From positions 62,001-126,000 of the forward strand of contig NZ_FOOQ01000001.1 of assembly GCF_900113245.1 (NCBI RefSeq): a DNA stretch of 64,000 nt. Reading direction: 5' to 3'. How positions within the stretch are numbered: position 1 is the first letter of the stretch; the number at the start of each line of letters is the position of its first letter. The notes below the pieces were generated by a model that saw only the letters and a list, made by a program, of their open reading frames with translations, was not told the DNA's origin and made no database searches. The translations under genes were made by a program, and so were the position numbers. Source of the stretch: Halopelagius inordinatus. Lineage in GTDB: Archaea; Halobacteriota; Halobacteria; Halobacteriales; Haloferacaceae. Below, piece by piece: positions 16,597 through 25,171 of the stretch.

Positions 16597-17034
16597 GTGT
16601 CCCTCCCCGGCCGCGCCGCCCCCGAACTCGCCGACCTCTTCCGCACCGCCCTCCTGTGGGTCGGACTCCTGCCCGCCGTCTCTCCGATACAGACGGTCGT
16701 CACCGCCGTTCCCGCCGTCGCGGGCGCGCCGGGGTGGCTCTCTCTCGTCGCCACCGCCGTTTCCGTCGGGTGGCTGAACTACGAGTATCCCGAGGTTTCG
16801 GTCCTCCGCGTCTGGGCGTTCGGCCTCCTCGCGTCGCTCTCTCTCGCCGTTTTCTCCGTCGTCGCCGTCGAGTTCACGACGCTCGGGGCCGCGGACGAAT
16901 CGTGGGCCTTCGCCGCCGCCTACGCCGTCTGTTGGGCCCTCGCAATCGGGTTCGCGCTCGTCGTCACGTCGCCTCGCGCGCGAGAGATAGCGAGCGCTCG
17001 CCTCGACCCCGCGGCGCGGGGCCGGTCGGACTAG
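16597..17034 (+). CDS. Small membrane protein, four helices, unknown function
   Basis: About 145 residues with four hydrophobic segments, for example TALLWVGLLPAVSPIQTVVTAV, GWLSLVATAVSVGWLNY, VWAFGLLASLSLAVFSVVAV and WAFAAAYAVCWALAIGFALVV, and a short basic tail. The GTG at 16597 is preferred because a TATA-like CCTATTCAG sits about 30 bases upstream; a longer GTG start at 16549 in the same frame is possible. The gene is divergent from hemC and convergent with the next gene, whose stop is one base away. No family is recognised. Confidence 0.55.
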   Translation: MSLPGRAAPELADLFRTALLWVGLLPAVSPIQTVVTAVPAVAGAPGWLSLVATAVSVGWLNYEYPEVSVLRVWAFGLLASLSLAVFSVVAVEFTTLGAADESWAFAAAYAVCWALAIGFALVVTSPRAREIASARLDPAARGRSD

Positions 17035-17035
17035 C

Positions 17036-17488
17036 TCACGGCGTTCCGACCGCGCCGTGTCGCTTGTAGAGATAGTACAGGGCGGCCACGACGCTCAAAG
17101 AGAACGCGCTGAGGACGACGCTCGCGAGGGCGACGAGTCCCCACACGAGGGGGTCGGGCGTCCACTCCGCGGACGACTCCGCCACCGCCCGGGCGTCCAC
17201 GTACGTCGCGACCGGATACATCACCGTCAGCACCAACCCCGCGAGTCCGACGACGGGGACGAAGAGGAACGTCACCCCGAACGTCAACAGACCTCCCGTC
17301 AAGAAGAGATCGAAGAAGAAGCCGAAGAGCAAGAAGACGCCCCCGACGAGAGCGACGAGAGCGGACACCGGAACGGCCGCTATCCAGTACCACCACCGCG
17401 AGTCAACGTCGGCGCGCGGCAGGAGGTCACCCAACGGGTCGTCGTACTCCCGCGTCGCGCCCGGTTCTGTCGTCACGTCCGTGTCCAT
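17036..17488 (-). CDS. Membrane protein of unknown function
   Basis: A 150-residue protein with an acidic N-terminal tail (MDTDVTTEPGATREYDDPLGD) and four hydrophobic helices, including WWYWIAAVPVSALVALVGGVF, a Phe-rich segment FGFFFDLFLTGGLL and VWGLVALASVVLSAFSL. It ends in a basic RH motif. The ATG at 17488 is used; an upstream extension is possible but unsupported. It is divergent from the BrkB-family gene, which starts 89 bases to the right, so the two may share a control region. Function unknown. Confidence 0.62.
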   Translation of the reverse strand: MDTDVTTEPGATREYDDPLGDLLPRADVDSRWWYWIAAVPVSALVALVGGVFLLFGFFFDLFLTGGLLTFGVTFLFVPVVGLAGLVLTVMYPVATYVDARAVAESSAEWTPDPLVWGLVALASVVLSAFSLSVVAALYYLYKRHGAVGTP

Positions 17489-17576
17489 AGTTGGCACGAC
17501 GCGCTCCGGAGAGAAAAAACAGACGCCGCCTCGTTTCGCTACAGCGGTTTTACGTTTCGGCTCCCTACAGCGGTGT

Positions 17577-18362
17577 ATGTCGTACATCGACGGGCGACTC
17601 GGCGTAGTTTTGGCCGTCGCTCGGGCGGCGCAGGAACACGACGTGGAGTATCCGGCGGCGTCGCTCGCGTACTACGGATTCGTCTCTCTGTTTCCGCTCC
17701 TCGTGTTGGTGTTGGCTCTGGTCAGTCGGCCGGTCGCCGCGAGTGTTCGGGATGTGACGCCGCCGTTTCTCACGCCCGAGGCGCGGCAGTTGGTCTCCGA
17801 CGCGATGACGGCGACGGAGGGACAGATCGGCGCGACGGTGCTCGCCGTTCTCGTCCTCGGGTGGAGCGGAGCGAACGTCGCCGTCGGCTTTCTGACCGTC
17901 GTCGAACGCGTCGAGGGCGACAGCGGATGGTCGATACGCCACCAACTGTGCGGCGGTGTCGCCGTCCTCGCGTCCCTACTGTTGGCTCTGTTCTCGATAG
18001 TCACGACGAGCGCCGCCTTCTCGTTTCTGCCGGACACGCTTCTCGTCGCGCCCGTCGCCCTCGCGGCCCTGTTCGTCGTCCTCACCGTCGCGTTCGTCCC
18101 GTTGTACTACGTCCCCTCGCGGACGGTGACCGACCTGCGGGCGGCGGTTCCCGGCGCACTCACCGCCGCTATCGGATGGACGGCTCTGCTCGTCGTCATC
18201 CACCTCTACGCCATCAACGCCGGGCGGTACGCCGTCTACGGCGTGATAAGCGGCATCATCATCATCCTCACGAGCCTCTATCTCGCGGCGTTCGTACTCC
18301 TCTTGGGCGTCGTCGTCAACGCGACGCTGGTCGGCGGTATCGACCCCGACCGGTCGATTTGA
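17577..18362 (+). CDS. YihY/BrkB-family inner membrane protein
   Basis: A 261-residue polytopic membrane protein of the YihY/BrkB (formerly ribonuclease BN) family. It shows about six helices and the family core ASLAYYGFVSLFPLLVLVLAL, an amphipathic region with WSGANVAVGFLTVVERVEG, and the C-terminal VFVLTVAFVPLYYVP and AINAGRYAVYGVISGIIIILTSLYL blocks. The real function of the family is unsettled; some members are linked to complement resistance or transport, and nuclease activity was a misassignment. Starts at ATG 17577. Converges on hemL with 27 bases between stops. Confidence 0.88.
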   Translation: MSYIDGRLGVVLAVARAAQEHDVEYPAASLAYYGFVSLFPLLVLVLALVSRPVAASVRDVTPPFLTPEARQLVSDAMTATEGQIGATVLAVLVLGWSGANVAVGFLTVVERVEGDSGWSIRHQLCGGVAVLASLLLALFSIVTTSAAFSFLPDTLLVAPVALAALFVVLTVAFVPLYYVPSRTVTDLRAAVPGALTAAIGWTALLVVIHLYAINAGRYAVYGVISGIIIILTSLYLAAFVLLLGVVVNATLVGGIDPDRSI

Positions 18363-18389
18363 ATACTGTAGCCCCCGAATCGACGACGC

Positions 18390-19727
18390 CTACAGCGCCG
18401 CTTTGTACGCTTCCAGCGTCTCCTCGATATCCTCCTCGGTGTGAGCGTAGGAGACGAACTGCGACTCGAACTGGTTCGCCGTGAGGAAGACGCCCCGGTC
18501 TTTCATCTCCTGCCAGAAGATGCGCTCCCAGCGCTCGGTTTCGGCGTTCGACACGTCCGCGCCGTTCTTCGGGCAGTAGTCGTAGCGGGGACAGGCGTCG
18601 CGTTGCGCGCATCCGGCCTCGCAGGCGTCCGTCAGGTCGTCCGGCCCCTCGCGCGTGAAGACTGTCTTGAACATCGAGTCCGTGCCGACGACGGTGTAGG
18701 AGGGCGCTTTCTCCGCTACGATGTCGGTCAGGCCGCGTCGGAGCGTCTCCGCGAGGTCGTTCACGTAGTCGTACACGTCGTTCTCGGCGGCGTAGGTCAG
18801 AGAGGCGTGTCCCGCCGCCATCGTCACCGGGTGCCCCGAGAAGGTGCCCGACTGGAACACGTCGCCCGAGGGGGTGAACCGCTCCATAATCTCCGCTTGC
18901 CCGCCTATCGCGCCGACGGGGAACCCGCCGCCGATTATCTTCCCGAACGTCGTCACGTCGGGCGTGACGCCGAACTTCCCCTGTGCGCACTGGAGGCCGC
19001 CGACGCGGAACCCCGTGATGACCTCGTCGAATATCAGGAGCGACCCGTGCTCTTCGGTCACGTCGCGGAGGTGTTGGAGGTAGCCGTCGACGGGGTGGAC
19101 GATACCCGTGTTCCCGAGGATGGGTTCCGTGAGGACGGCGGCGACGTCGTCGCCGTACTCCTCGAACACCTCGTCTATCGCCGCCTCGTCGTTGAACGGC
19201 ACCGGAATCGTGTGTTCGGCGAACGACTCGGGGATGCCCTTCGTACTCGGCGCGGTGTCTCCGGGTTCGCCCTCGACGAGGGTGGACTCCTGTGCGCCGT
19301 GGTAGCCGCCCTTCATGACGACTATCTTGTCTCGACCGGTGTACCCGCGGGCGAGGCGGACGGCCGACACCGTCGCCTCGGTGCCGGAGTTGACGAACCG
19401 AATCTTCTCGACGGAGGGGACGTGTCGCGCGACGAACTCGGCGTGGTCTACCTCTATCTCCGTGGGCGCGCCGTACATCGGCCCGTCGGAGGCGTACGAC
19501 TGGACCGCAGAGCGAACCGGGTCCGGCATGTCGTGTCCGTACAGGAGGGGTCCGTAGCCCATCACGTAGTCGGTGTAGCGGTTCCCGTCGGCGTCGATGA
19601 CGTGCGCGCCGTCGCCGCGTTCGACGAAGAACGGGTACGGCCGAACTGCACGAACCGAGGAGTTGACCCCGCCGGGCATGACCGAGAGCGACCGGTCGTA
19701 CAGGTCGCGGGACTCGTCGTGATTCAT
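18390..19727 (-). CDS. hemL: Glutamate-1-semialdehyde 2,1-aminomutase
   Basis: A 445-residue PLP enzyme forming 5-aminolevulinate from glutamate-1-semialdehyde (C5 pathway). The PLP lysine is K263 in [33 protein letters not shown] (113-128) and [11 protein letters not shown] (233-243) are also present. Unlike bacterial HemL it has a four-cysteine segment, C369, C373, C379 and C385 ([17 protein letters not shown]), in the C-terminal domain, possibly metal-binding. The ATG at 19727 is chosen; an upstream ATG at 19751 adds a Pro-rich stretch without conservation. It is separate from the other hem genes on the same strand; hemA is outside the window. Confidence 0.95.
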   Translation of the reverse strand: MNHDESRDLYDRSLSVMPGGVNSSVRAVRPYPFFVERGDGAHVIDADGNRYTDYVMGYGPLLYGHDMPDPVRSAVQSYASDGPMYGAPTEIEVDHAEFVARHVPSVEKIRFVNSGTEATVSAVRLARGYTGRDKIVVMKGGYHGAQESTLVEGEPGDTAPSTKGIPESFAEHTIPVPFNDEAAIDEVFEEYGDDVAAVLTEPILGNTGIVHPVDGYLQHLRDVTEEHGSLLIFDEVITGFRVGGLQCAQGKFGVTPDVTTFGKIIGGGFPVGAIGGQAEIMERFTPSGDVFQSGTFSGHPVTMAAGHASLTYAAENDVYDYVNDLAETLRRGLTDIVAEKAPSYTVVGTDSMFKTVFTREGPDDLTDACEAGCAQRDACPRYDYCPKNGADVSNAETERWERIFWQEMKDRGVFLTANQFESQFVSYAHTEEDIEETLEAYKAAL

Positions 19728-19854
19728 GGGCGGCGGTTCGACCGGCGGCAAAAAGAAGTACGGGGTTCGGCGGTCGAACCATCCCCCCTACCGAGGCGTA
19801 TCCGTCCGGTCCGGACCCGACCGCCCCGTACCGCTACGGAACTGTCAATACGGG

Positions 19855-19942
19855 TATTATAAACGACTACTACGCGGCCGAAGCCACGCCCAACTGCCTC
19901 GTGGCGGACGACACGCGCGAACCGAATGTGGCGAGCAAGTGA
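19855..19942 (+). other. TATA box followed by a 13-codon frame or small RNA candidate
   Basis: GTATTATAAACG at 19854-19865 is one of the best TATA boxes in the window and has no annotated gene behind it. About 40 bases on, a GTG at 19901 opens a 13-codon frame (VADDTREPNVASK) ending at 19942. The sequence lies in a 272-base spacer between hemL and the CPBP gene, both on the minus strand. It could be a leader peptide, a small RNA or a chance box. Confidence 0.3.
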
Positions 19943-19974
19943 GAATTCGCGCGTTCGGCGGGCGCGGCGACGGT

Positions 19975-19996
19975 CGGTGACGTCTCGGCGTCACCG
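19975..19996. terminator. Hairpin after the CPBP gene
   Basis: CGGTGACG and CGTCACCG form a perfect 8-bp stem with loop TCTCGG. It begins three bases beyond the stop codon of the minus-strand CPBP gene. No long T run follows on either strand, so a terminator or processing role is tentative. Confidence 0.4.
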
Positions 19997-19999
19997 CTC

Positions 20000-20722
20000 T
20001 CAGTCCAACCAGCGGACGACGGACGTCGGTTCCCCCGCTTCGTCTCCGTCCGCCCCCTCTCTGTCTCCGGGCGCGTACCGCCCCACCGCGAGCAACCCCA
20101 CGGCGTCGTTGACGGCGTGGACGGCGACGAGGACGGGCAGGGACCGAAACCAAAGATAGAGAAGCGTCGTCAAAAGCGCCGGTTGGGCGATGCGGACGAC
20201 GGCGTGTCGGTCCCACGTCTCGCCGTGGTGCCCGAGCGTGAACGCCAGAAACGAGACGAACCCCGCGAGCGGATAGCTTCCGGTCAGAGCGAGCAGTCGC
20301 TCGACGGCGTAGCCGTGGAACGCGAACTCCTCCGTCGCGCCCGCGGTGAACGCGACGAACAGTCGTTCCGGAACCGAGAGGGAGGCGAACGTCCGGATGC
20401 CTTCGAGGAGGCTCTCGCCGCCGTCGCCCACCCGCGCCCAGACGGGAGCCATGAGGAGGTTCGCGCCCAACATCACGGCGAGGCCGACGGCCACGTCTCC
20501 GAGGAACCCCCCGACGGTTCCGACGCGCCACCCGACGGACGCGAGTGTCTCTCCCTCCGCGGCGACGACGAGGAGGAGGGCGGCGGGGACGGCCCACTTC
20601 CAGACGTGGTCTCTGAGTTCGCCGCCGCCTGTCCACCCGAGGCACTCTCTCCCGCGATCGAGCAACTCGAACCCCGCGAGAGCGACGAGGAGTCCCCCGA
20701 GAGTGATCGGCGAGAGAGCCAT
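20000..20722 (-). CDS. CPBP-family intramembrane protein (Abi/CAAX protease-like)
   Basis: A 240-residue membrane protein with about six helices and the CPBP motifs: TEEFAFHG (E131, E132), FTLGH (H165) and HAVND (H202, N205). Known members are intramembrane glutamic proteases, such as Rce1, and bacteriocin-immunity proteins. Motif 1 is normally EExxxR, but here the Arg is His136, a departure that might alter activity. The ATG at 20722 gives the expected membrane start. It stands between hemL and glnK with no obvious operon partner. Substrate unknown. Confidence 0.82.
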   Translation of the reverse strand: MALSPITLGGLLVALAGFELLDRGRECLGWTGGGELRDHVWKWAVPAALLLVVAAEGETLASVGWRVGTVGGFLGDVAVGLAVMLGANLLMAPVWARVGDGGESLLEGIRTFASLSVPERLFVAFTAGATEEFAFHGYAVERLLALTGSYPLAGFVSFLAFTLGHHGETWDRHAVVRIAQPALLTTLLYLWFRSLPVLVAVHAVNDAVGLLAVGRYAPGDREGADGDEAGEPTSVVRWLD

Positions 20723-20882
20723 ACCGCTTCTCCGACGGACCCCGTCTTTGCTCTTTTCGTCTCCGACCCGGCGAGTCTCCCCCGCGTCGGCCCTCCGAAC
20801 GACGACTCCTCGCGCCAGAGAGGACCGAGTCTCGGCGGCGACGAACGCGCGCAAAAACAGCGGAACCGCGTCGAAGACCGAC

Positions 20883-21251
20883 TCAGACGGCGTCGCGGCC
20901 GGTCTTGCCCGTGCGGACCTGCACGGCGTCGTCGACGGGCATGATGAACACCTTGCCGTCGCCGGGTTCGCCCGTCCGCGCGGCGTCGGCGATCGCGTCC
21001 GCCACGTCCTCTGCGGGGATGTCGGCGACGAAGCACTCTATCTTGACCTTCTGGTGCAGGTCGACGGTGTACTCCTCGCCGCGCCACTGGCCTTTCTTGG
21101 CCGGTTGGGACCCGCGGCCGGAGACGTTCGTCACCGTCAGCGACGGCGCGCCGACTTCCGCGAGTGCTTGCTTTACGTCGCCGAGTTTGTCCGGTCGGAC
21201 GACGGCCGTTACCAGTCGAATCTCTCCGTCGTTTGGAAGTTCGTCACTCAT
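20883..21251 (-). CDS. glnK: PII nitrogen regulatory protein (first copy)
   Basis: A 122-residue PII signal protein that forms trimers, senses ATP/ADP and 2-oxoglutarate, and gates the neighbouring Amt channel. The N-terminal strand is [19 protein letters not shown]; the T-loop is [21 protein letters not shown], with the Tyr of EEYTVD aligned with the bacterial uridylylation site. The C-terminal [19 protein letters not shown] signature binds nucleotide. It lies two bases after the amt stop, so amt-glnK is an operon. A 62-base segment (21100-21161) is identical to the second glnK gene. Confidence 0.95.
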   Translation of the reverse strand: MSDELPNDGEIRLVTAVVRPDKLGDVKQALAEVGAPSLTVTNVSGRGSQPAKKGQWRGEEYTVDLHQKVKIECFVADIPAEDVADAIADAARTGEPGDGKVFIMPVDDAVQVRTGKTGRDAV

Positions 21252-21253
21252 GA

Positions 21254-22609
21254 TTACTCCTCACGCTCCGCGTCCGTGAACGCTCCGCCGTCCGCGCGGA
21301 GGCCGGTTTCCGACTCGGGGCGACCGAACTCGGGGTAGGTATCGACGCCGTGTTCGGAGGTATCGAGTCCCTCGCGTTCGTGTTCGCGGGTGACGCGGGC
21401 CTGTCCGGTCGAACGGAAGAGGCCGAAGACGGCGGCCGTCGCGACGAACGTCCAGACGCCGATGACCGCGACGCCGACGAGTTGCGGGACGGCCAGTTCG
21501 ACGACCGATGCGCTGCCGTTCCAGACGCCCGTGGCGAAGACGGGGAACAGAACCGCGCCCAACACGCCCGCGGAGCCGTGAACCGGGAACACGGCACAGA
21601 CGTCGTCTATCTTCAGGCGCTTCTCGACGAACGAGAAGACGAGGGGAAGTTGGACGCCGCAGAGGAGGCCGACGACGAGTGCGCCGGGCCAGACGATGGC
21701 GTCCGCGATGGCCGTGACGCCGACGAGGCCGGCGAGCAGGCCGTTTGCGACGTACAGCGTGTCCACCTTGCCGGTCTGGTACATGGCCATCCCGGCCGCG
21801 CCGATGGCTCCGGCGGCCATTCCGAGCGTCGTCACGAGGGCGACGCGGCCGACGTAGGCGAACGCGCCGAGCGTCACCTCACCGCTCTCGGTGAGAGCGA
21901 GGGGGGAGGCGGCGGTGCCGACGTTGAAGCCGTACCAGCCGAACGCGAGGATGAGCGTTCCGAGGACGGCGAACGTCATCGAGTGGCCGGGGATGACGTT
22001 CGCGCTTCCGTCGTCGTTGTAGCGGTCCATGCGCGGGCCGATGACCCACGCCGCGGTCAGACCGGCGATGCCGCCCATCCCGTGGACTATCATGCCGCCC
22101 GCGAAGTCGTGGAAGCCGAGCGTAGAGAGGAAGCCGCCCGCCCACGTGACCCCGACCACGACGGGGTAGATGACGCCCGCGAGGAGGACGGTGTAGCTGA
22201 CGTACGCGCGGAGTCTCGCGCGTCCGGCCACCGCGCCGGAGACGATGGTGGCGGCGGTCATCGCGAACACCGCGCCGAACAGCCAATCGACCCACGCCGT
22301 CGTGGCCGCGGCCTCCGGTGCGTACACGTCCGCGAACGCCCCCGACACGGAGACGGGACCGCCGCCGGTCAGGCCGCCGACGATAGTCGAAACGGCCGCG
22401 CCGAGCAGGAAGTAGACGACCACTCCGACGCTCCACGTCAGGAGGTTCTTGGTCAGTTGGTTCGCGACGTTCTTCGAGCGAACCTGCCCCGCTTCGAGCA
22501 TCGCGAACCCGGCGTGCATGAAGAAGATGAGGAACGTGACGGTCAGCACCCACACGAGGTTCACGCCCTCGACGACGGCCGCGAGGTCGGTCTGTAGGGG
22601 GGTTAGCAT
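21254..22609 (-). CDS. amt: Ammonium transporter (first copy)
   Basis: A 451-residue Amt/MEP/Rh channel protein with about eleven helices, ending in a charged tail. The pore twin-histidines are in [10 protein letters not shown] and [11 protein letters not shown]. The conserved Amt block normally read SGAVAERxxFxxY is [13 protein letters not shown] here, with Glu and Phe changed, so this copy has diverged from the canonical cytosolic gate region. A Shine-Dalgarno GGAGGT (22615-22620) precedes the ATG by five bases, unusual in a genome of mostly leaderless genes. First gene of an amt-glnK operon. Confidence 0.95.
   Translation of the reverse strand: MLTPLQTDLAAVVEGVNLVWVLTVTFLIFFMHAGFAMLEAGQVRSKNVANQLTKNLLTWSVGVVVYFLLGAAVSTIVGGLTGGGPVSVSGAFADVYAPEAAATTAWVDWLFGAVFAMTAATIVSGAVAGRARLRAYVSYTVLLAGVIYPVVVGVTWAGGFLSTLGFHDFAGGMIVHGMGGIAGLTAAWVIGPRMDRYNDDGSANVIPGHSMTFAVLGTLILAFGWYGFNVGTAASPLALTESGEVTLGAFAYVGRVALVTTLGMAAGAIGAAGMAMYQTGKVDTLYVANGLLAGLVGVTAIADAIVWPGALVVGLLCGVQLPLVFSFVEKRLKIDDVCAVFPVHGSAGVLGAVLFPVFATGVWNGSASVVELAVPQLVGVAVIGVWTFVATAAVFGLFRSTGQARVTREHEREGLDTSEHGVDTYPEFGRPESETGLRADGGAFTDAEREE
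22225..22285 (-). repeat. 61-base identical segment shared by the two amt genes, copy 1
   Basis: Identical to 24448-24508, encoding the [16 protein letters not shown] region. Identity includes synonymous positions. The second pair at glnK (21100-21161 and 23273-23334, 62 bases) shows the same pattern. Confidence 0.9.
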
Positions 22610-23055
22610 GCGATACCTCCGTCGAACGCTTTCGAGCCGAGATTGAATGGACGGTCGTTCATTATTTGGGTATATTCTCCAAGGTTTGTCTCGGAGTTCT
22701 CGTCAGTATCTGTGCTCGCGATTGCTTATAACGGTTAGCGTTAACAAACGTAAGTTTCCAAGCCGTATAATCGACGCTCGTCCGATATATATGCGTATAC
22801 AAGCAATATAAGGTCGTAATGTGGTCGGTTGTCGAACAAATGTTGCCGAATTTTTCGACGTGCGTGTAACCGGGAGCTGAGGTGAACGTCGGGGCGAAGA
22901 GGGAACGGAGAGTTCGGCGCGCGAGAGACGCGGGCGGCGCAACGGGGCGAGAAAAGCAGTCGCTCGGCAGGAAGACGCGCGGGCCGCGAGCGGAGAGCCG
23001 ACGGAAAAGAGCCGTTCGGAGGTGTCAGAGCGAGTCGGGTTCGAGGGACGGAGAC
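22610..23055. other. 446-base spacer: amt promoter region and A+T-rich patch
   Basis: No gene is seen. From 22610 it holds the Shine-Dalgarno site and a TATA-like GAATATACC (22669-22677, minus strand) of the first amt. At about 22710-22830 there is a strikingly A+T-rich patch with several TATA-like words (CTTATAAC, CGTATAATC, GATATATATG) and the dyad TAACG-GTTAG-CGTTA at 22729-22743. The remainder up to 23055 is G-rich and lies downstream of the second glnK stop. Confidence 0.55.
22615..22620 (-). promoter_or_regulatory. Shine-Dalgarno site of the first amt gene
   Basis: GGAGGT on the minus strand, five bases before the ATG at 22609. It implies a leadered mRNA, unlike most genes here. Confidence 0.65.
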
Positions 23056-23433
23056 TCAGACGGCGTCGACTCCCTCCTTGCCCGTGCGGACTTGGACCGC
23101 CGAGTCGACGGGGAGGACGAACACCTTGCCGTCGCCGGGTTCGCCCGTCTGTGCGGCGTCGATAATCGCGTCTACGACGTCCTCCGCGGGGATGTCCGCG
23201 ACGAAGCACTCTATCTTGACCTTCTGGTGCAGGTCGATGGTGTACTCCTCGCCGCGCCACTGGCCCTTAGTCGCCGGTTGGGACCCGCGGCCGGAGACGT
23301 TCGTCACCGTCAGCGACGGCGCGCCGACTTCCGCCAGCGCCTGCTTTACGTCGCCGAGTCTGTCCGGTCGGATGACCGCCATCACGAGTTCGATACCGCC
23401 GTCCGTGGGTTCGGGTATGGATTCGTCACTCAT
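23056..23433 (-). CDS. glnK: PII nitrogen regulatory protein (second copy)
   Basis: A 125-residue PII protein very similar to the first copy, starting with a longer acidic leader ([18 protein letters not shown]). The T-loop again reads [18 protein letters not shown] with the Tyr preserved, and the C-terminal [19 protein letters not shown] is intact, so nucleotide and 2-oxoglutarate sensing should be kept. Its ATG overlaps the end of the second amt gene by eight bases, so the two are coupled. The presence of two GlnK proteins suggests possible mixed trimers. Confidence 0.95.
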   Translation of the reverse strand: MSDESIPEPTDGGIELVMAVIRPDRLGDVKQALAEVGAPSLTVTNVSGRGSQPATKGQWRGEEYTIDLHQKVKIECFVADIPAEDVVDAIIDAAQTGEPGDGKVFVLPVDSAVQVRTGKEGVDAV

Positions 23434-24808
23434 CGTCGTTCTCCGTCGCAGATTCGGTCTGACCCGCCGCGCCGCCGTCGGTTCTGAGTTCGCCGCCGTC
23501 GGTCGTCATCGACCCGTCGCGAGCCCCGTCGGGCACGAACTCGGGGTAGACCGAGACGCCGTGTTCGCCGAGGTCGAGTCCCTCACGTTCTTCTTCTTCG
23601 GTCACGCGGAGGCCGACGACGGCGTCGATGACGCCGAGGACGACGGCCGACGCGATGACGGTCCACGCCGCGATGACGAGGACGCCGACGACCTGCAACA
23701 GTAGTTGGTTCACGCCGAGAAAGCCGTCCGCTCCGAAGACGGGAATGAGAGCCGTCCCCATCGCGCCGGCGACGCCGTGAACCGCGAAGACGCCGCAGAC
23801 GTCGTCTACCTTCAGCGTGTCTACGGTGAACCGGTAGGCTGGCAGGACTATCAGTCCGCCGAGTCCCCCGAGGACGAGACCGCCCCACCACGTCACGTGC
23901 GGTACCGCGCCGGTGACCGCGACCAGACCCGCGAGCAGGCCGTTCGCGGTCCAAAGCGGGTCGGGCTTGCCCTGCAGGGACGCCGAGACGGCCATCGCGC
24001 CCGCGCCGCCGGCACCCATGCCGAGCGTCGTCACGAGGGCGACGCGGCCGAGTTCGGCTCCCATGAACGCGAGACTGCCGTCGTCGGCCACCACGAGAAC
24101 GGTCGCCTGCGTGCCGACGTTGAAGCCGTACCAGCCGAACGCGAGCATGAACGTCCCGAGGACGGCGAGCAACATCGAGTGTCCCGGGATGGGGTTGCTG
24201 CTCCCGTCGGCGTCGAAGCGTCCCTTGCGCGGGCCGACCATCTTCGCGGCGACGAGACCGGCGATGCCGCCGCACATGTGAACCACGGTCGCACCGGCGA
24301 AGTCGAGGTAGCCGACACCGAGTGCGGCACCGACGAAGCCGTCGCCCGAGAGGAGGCCGCCACCCCACGTGAACCCGACGACGACGGGGTAGATGAACGC
24401 CGTCATCAGGACGGTAAAGAGCACGTACGCGTTGAACTCCATGCGTTCGGCCACCGCGCCGGAGACGATGGTGGCGGCGGTCATCGCGAACACCGCGCCG
24501 AACAGCCATCCGATCCACGCCGTCGGGTCGTTCACGTAGGCGAACGCCCCTCCGAACTCGCCGCCGGAGGTCAACGCCCCGGCGATAGTCACGACGCCCG
24601 CACCCACCACGAAGTAGACGAGGACGCCGAGAATCCAGTCGGTCATGTTCTTCATCAGGACGTTCCCCACGTTCTTCGCGCGAACCTGCCCCGCTTCGAG
24701 GAGGGCAAAGCCCGGTTGCATGAAGAAGATGAGGAACGTGACGACCAACACCCAGACGTTGTTGACGCCGCTTGCGACCGCGCTCGGATCCACCTGTATG
24801 GGAATCAT
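23426..24808 (-). CDS. amt: Ammonium transporter (second copy)
   Basis: A 460-residue Amt channel with the same topology as the first. Twin-histidines are in [11 protein letters not shown] and [11 protein letters not shown], and the canonical [13 protein letters not shown] block is intact, unlike the first copy. The N-terminal region [26 protein letters not shown] is typical. A Shine-Dalgarno-like GAGGTG at 24817-24822 precedes the ATG. A TATA-like TTTTATATG (24906-24914, minus strand) about 100 bases upstream fits a leadered mRNA. This copy is probably the more conventional transporter of the two. Confidence 0.95.
   Translation of the reverse strand: MIPIQVDPSAVASGVNNVWVLVVTFLIFFMQPGFALLEAGQVRAKNVGNVLMKNMTDWILGVLVYFVVGAGVVTIAGALTSGGEFGGAFAYVNDPTAWIGWLFGAVFAMTAATIVSGAVAERMEFNAYVLFTVLMTAFIYPVVVGFTWGGGLLSGDGFVGAALGVGYLDFAGATVVHMCGGIAGLVAAKMVGPRKGRFDADGSSNPIPGHSMLLAVLGTFMLAFGWYGFNVGTQATVLVVADDGSLAFMGAELGRVALVTTLGMGAGGAGAMAVSASLQGKPDPLWTANGLLAGLVAVTGAVPHVTWWGGLVLGGLGGLIVLPAYRFTVDTLKVDDVCGVFAVHGVAGAMGTALIPVFGADGFLGVNQLLLQVVGVLVIAAWTVIASAVVLGVIDAVVGLRVTEEEEREGLDLGEHGVSVYPEFVPDGARDGSMTTDGGELRTDGGAAGQTESATENDDE
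24448..24508 (-). repeat. 61-base identical segment shared by the two amt genes, copy 2
   Basis: Counterpart of 22225-22285 at an offset of 2223 bases; see the duplication note under the ammonium transporters. Confidence 0.9.
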
Positions 24809-25171
24809 CCCGTCACCACCTCAATATGTGACTGACTGTCCACCGTTTCTCCATATCCGTTCCGCTTCGTGTTCGAGTTCACGCGAGATGCTCACGGATA
24901 GGTAACATATAAAATTTGGAGTTAAAAATGTCAAGTTTTGGCTCGTGATTATAGACGACCGGACAATCTTGAGAACAATACTATGTGTATAAGGCCGTTT
25001 TCCGTCCACTTTTCTCGCCGATTCCGTCGCGTCTCTGGACGAACGTACAGGAGAATATTGCCGGACCGACGGCGTATCCTCGCGCGCGACACGGAAAGAG
25101 GTGGTACGTCTCGAAACGCTGGAAAACGGATTCCGGGCGCTCGCCGACGGCCGCGGACGGTCTCGACGCCG
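24809..25171. other. 363-base spacer: promoter of the second amt-glnK operon
   Basis: Contains a Shine-Dalgarno site, a long leader, an A+T-rich patch (about 24895-24990) with a TATA-like box on the minus strand, and a plus-strand GTGTATAAGG near 24983. The right third lies downstream of the hemB stop codon. No coding frame with haloarchaeal codon bias is visible. Confidence 0.55.
24817..24822 (-). promoter_or_regulatory. Shine-Dalgarno site of the second amt gene
   Basis: GAGGTG on the minus strand, eight bases before the ATG at 24808. Confidence 0.5.

Noticed and set aside
24821-25009. 62-residue minus-strand frame upstream of the second amt
   Set aside because: Sits in the A+T-rich promoter and leader region; amino acid composition is unlike haloarchaeal proteins.
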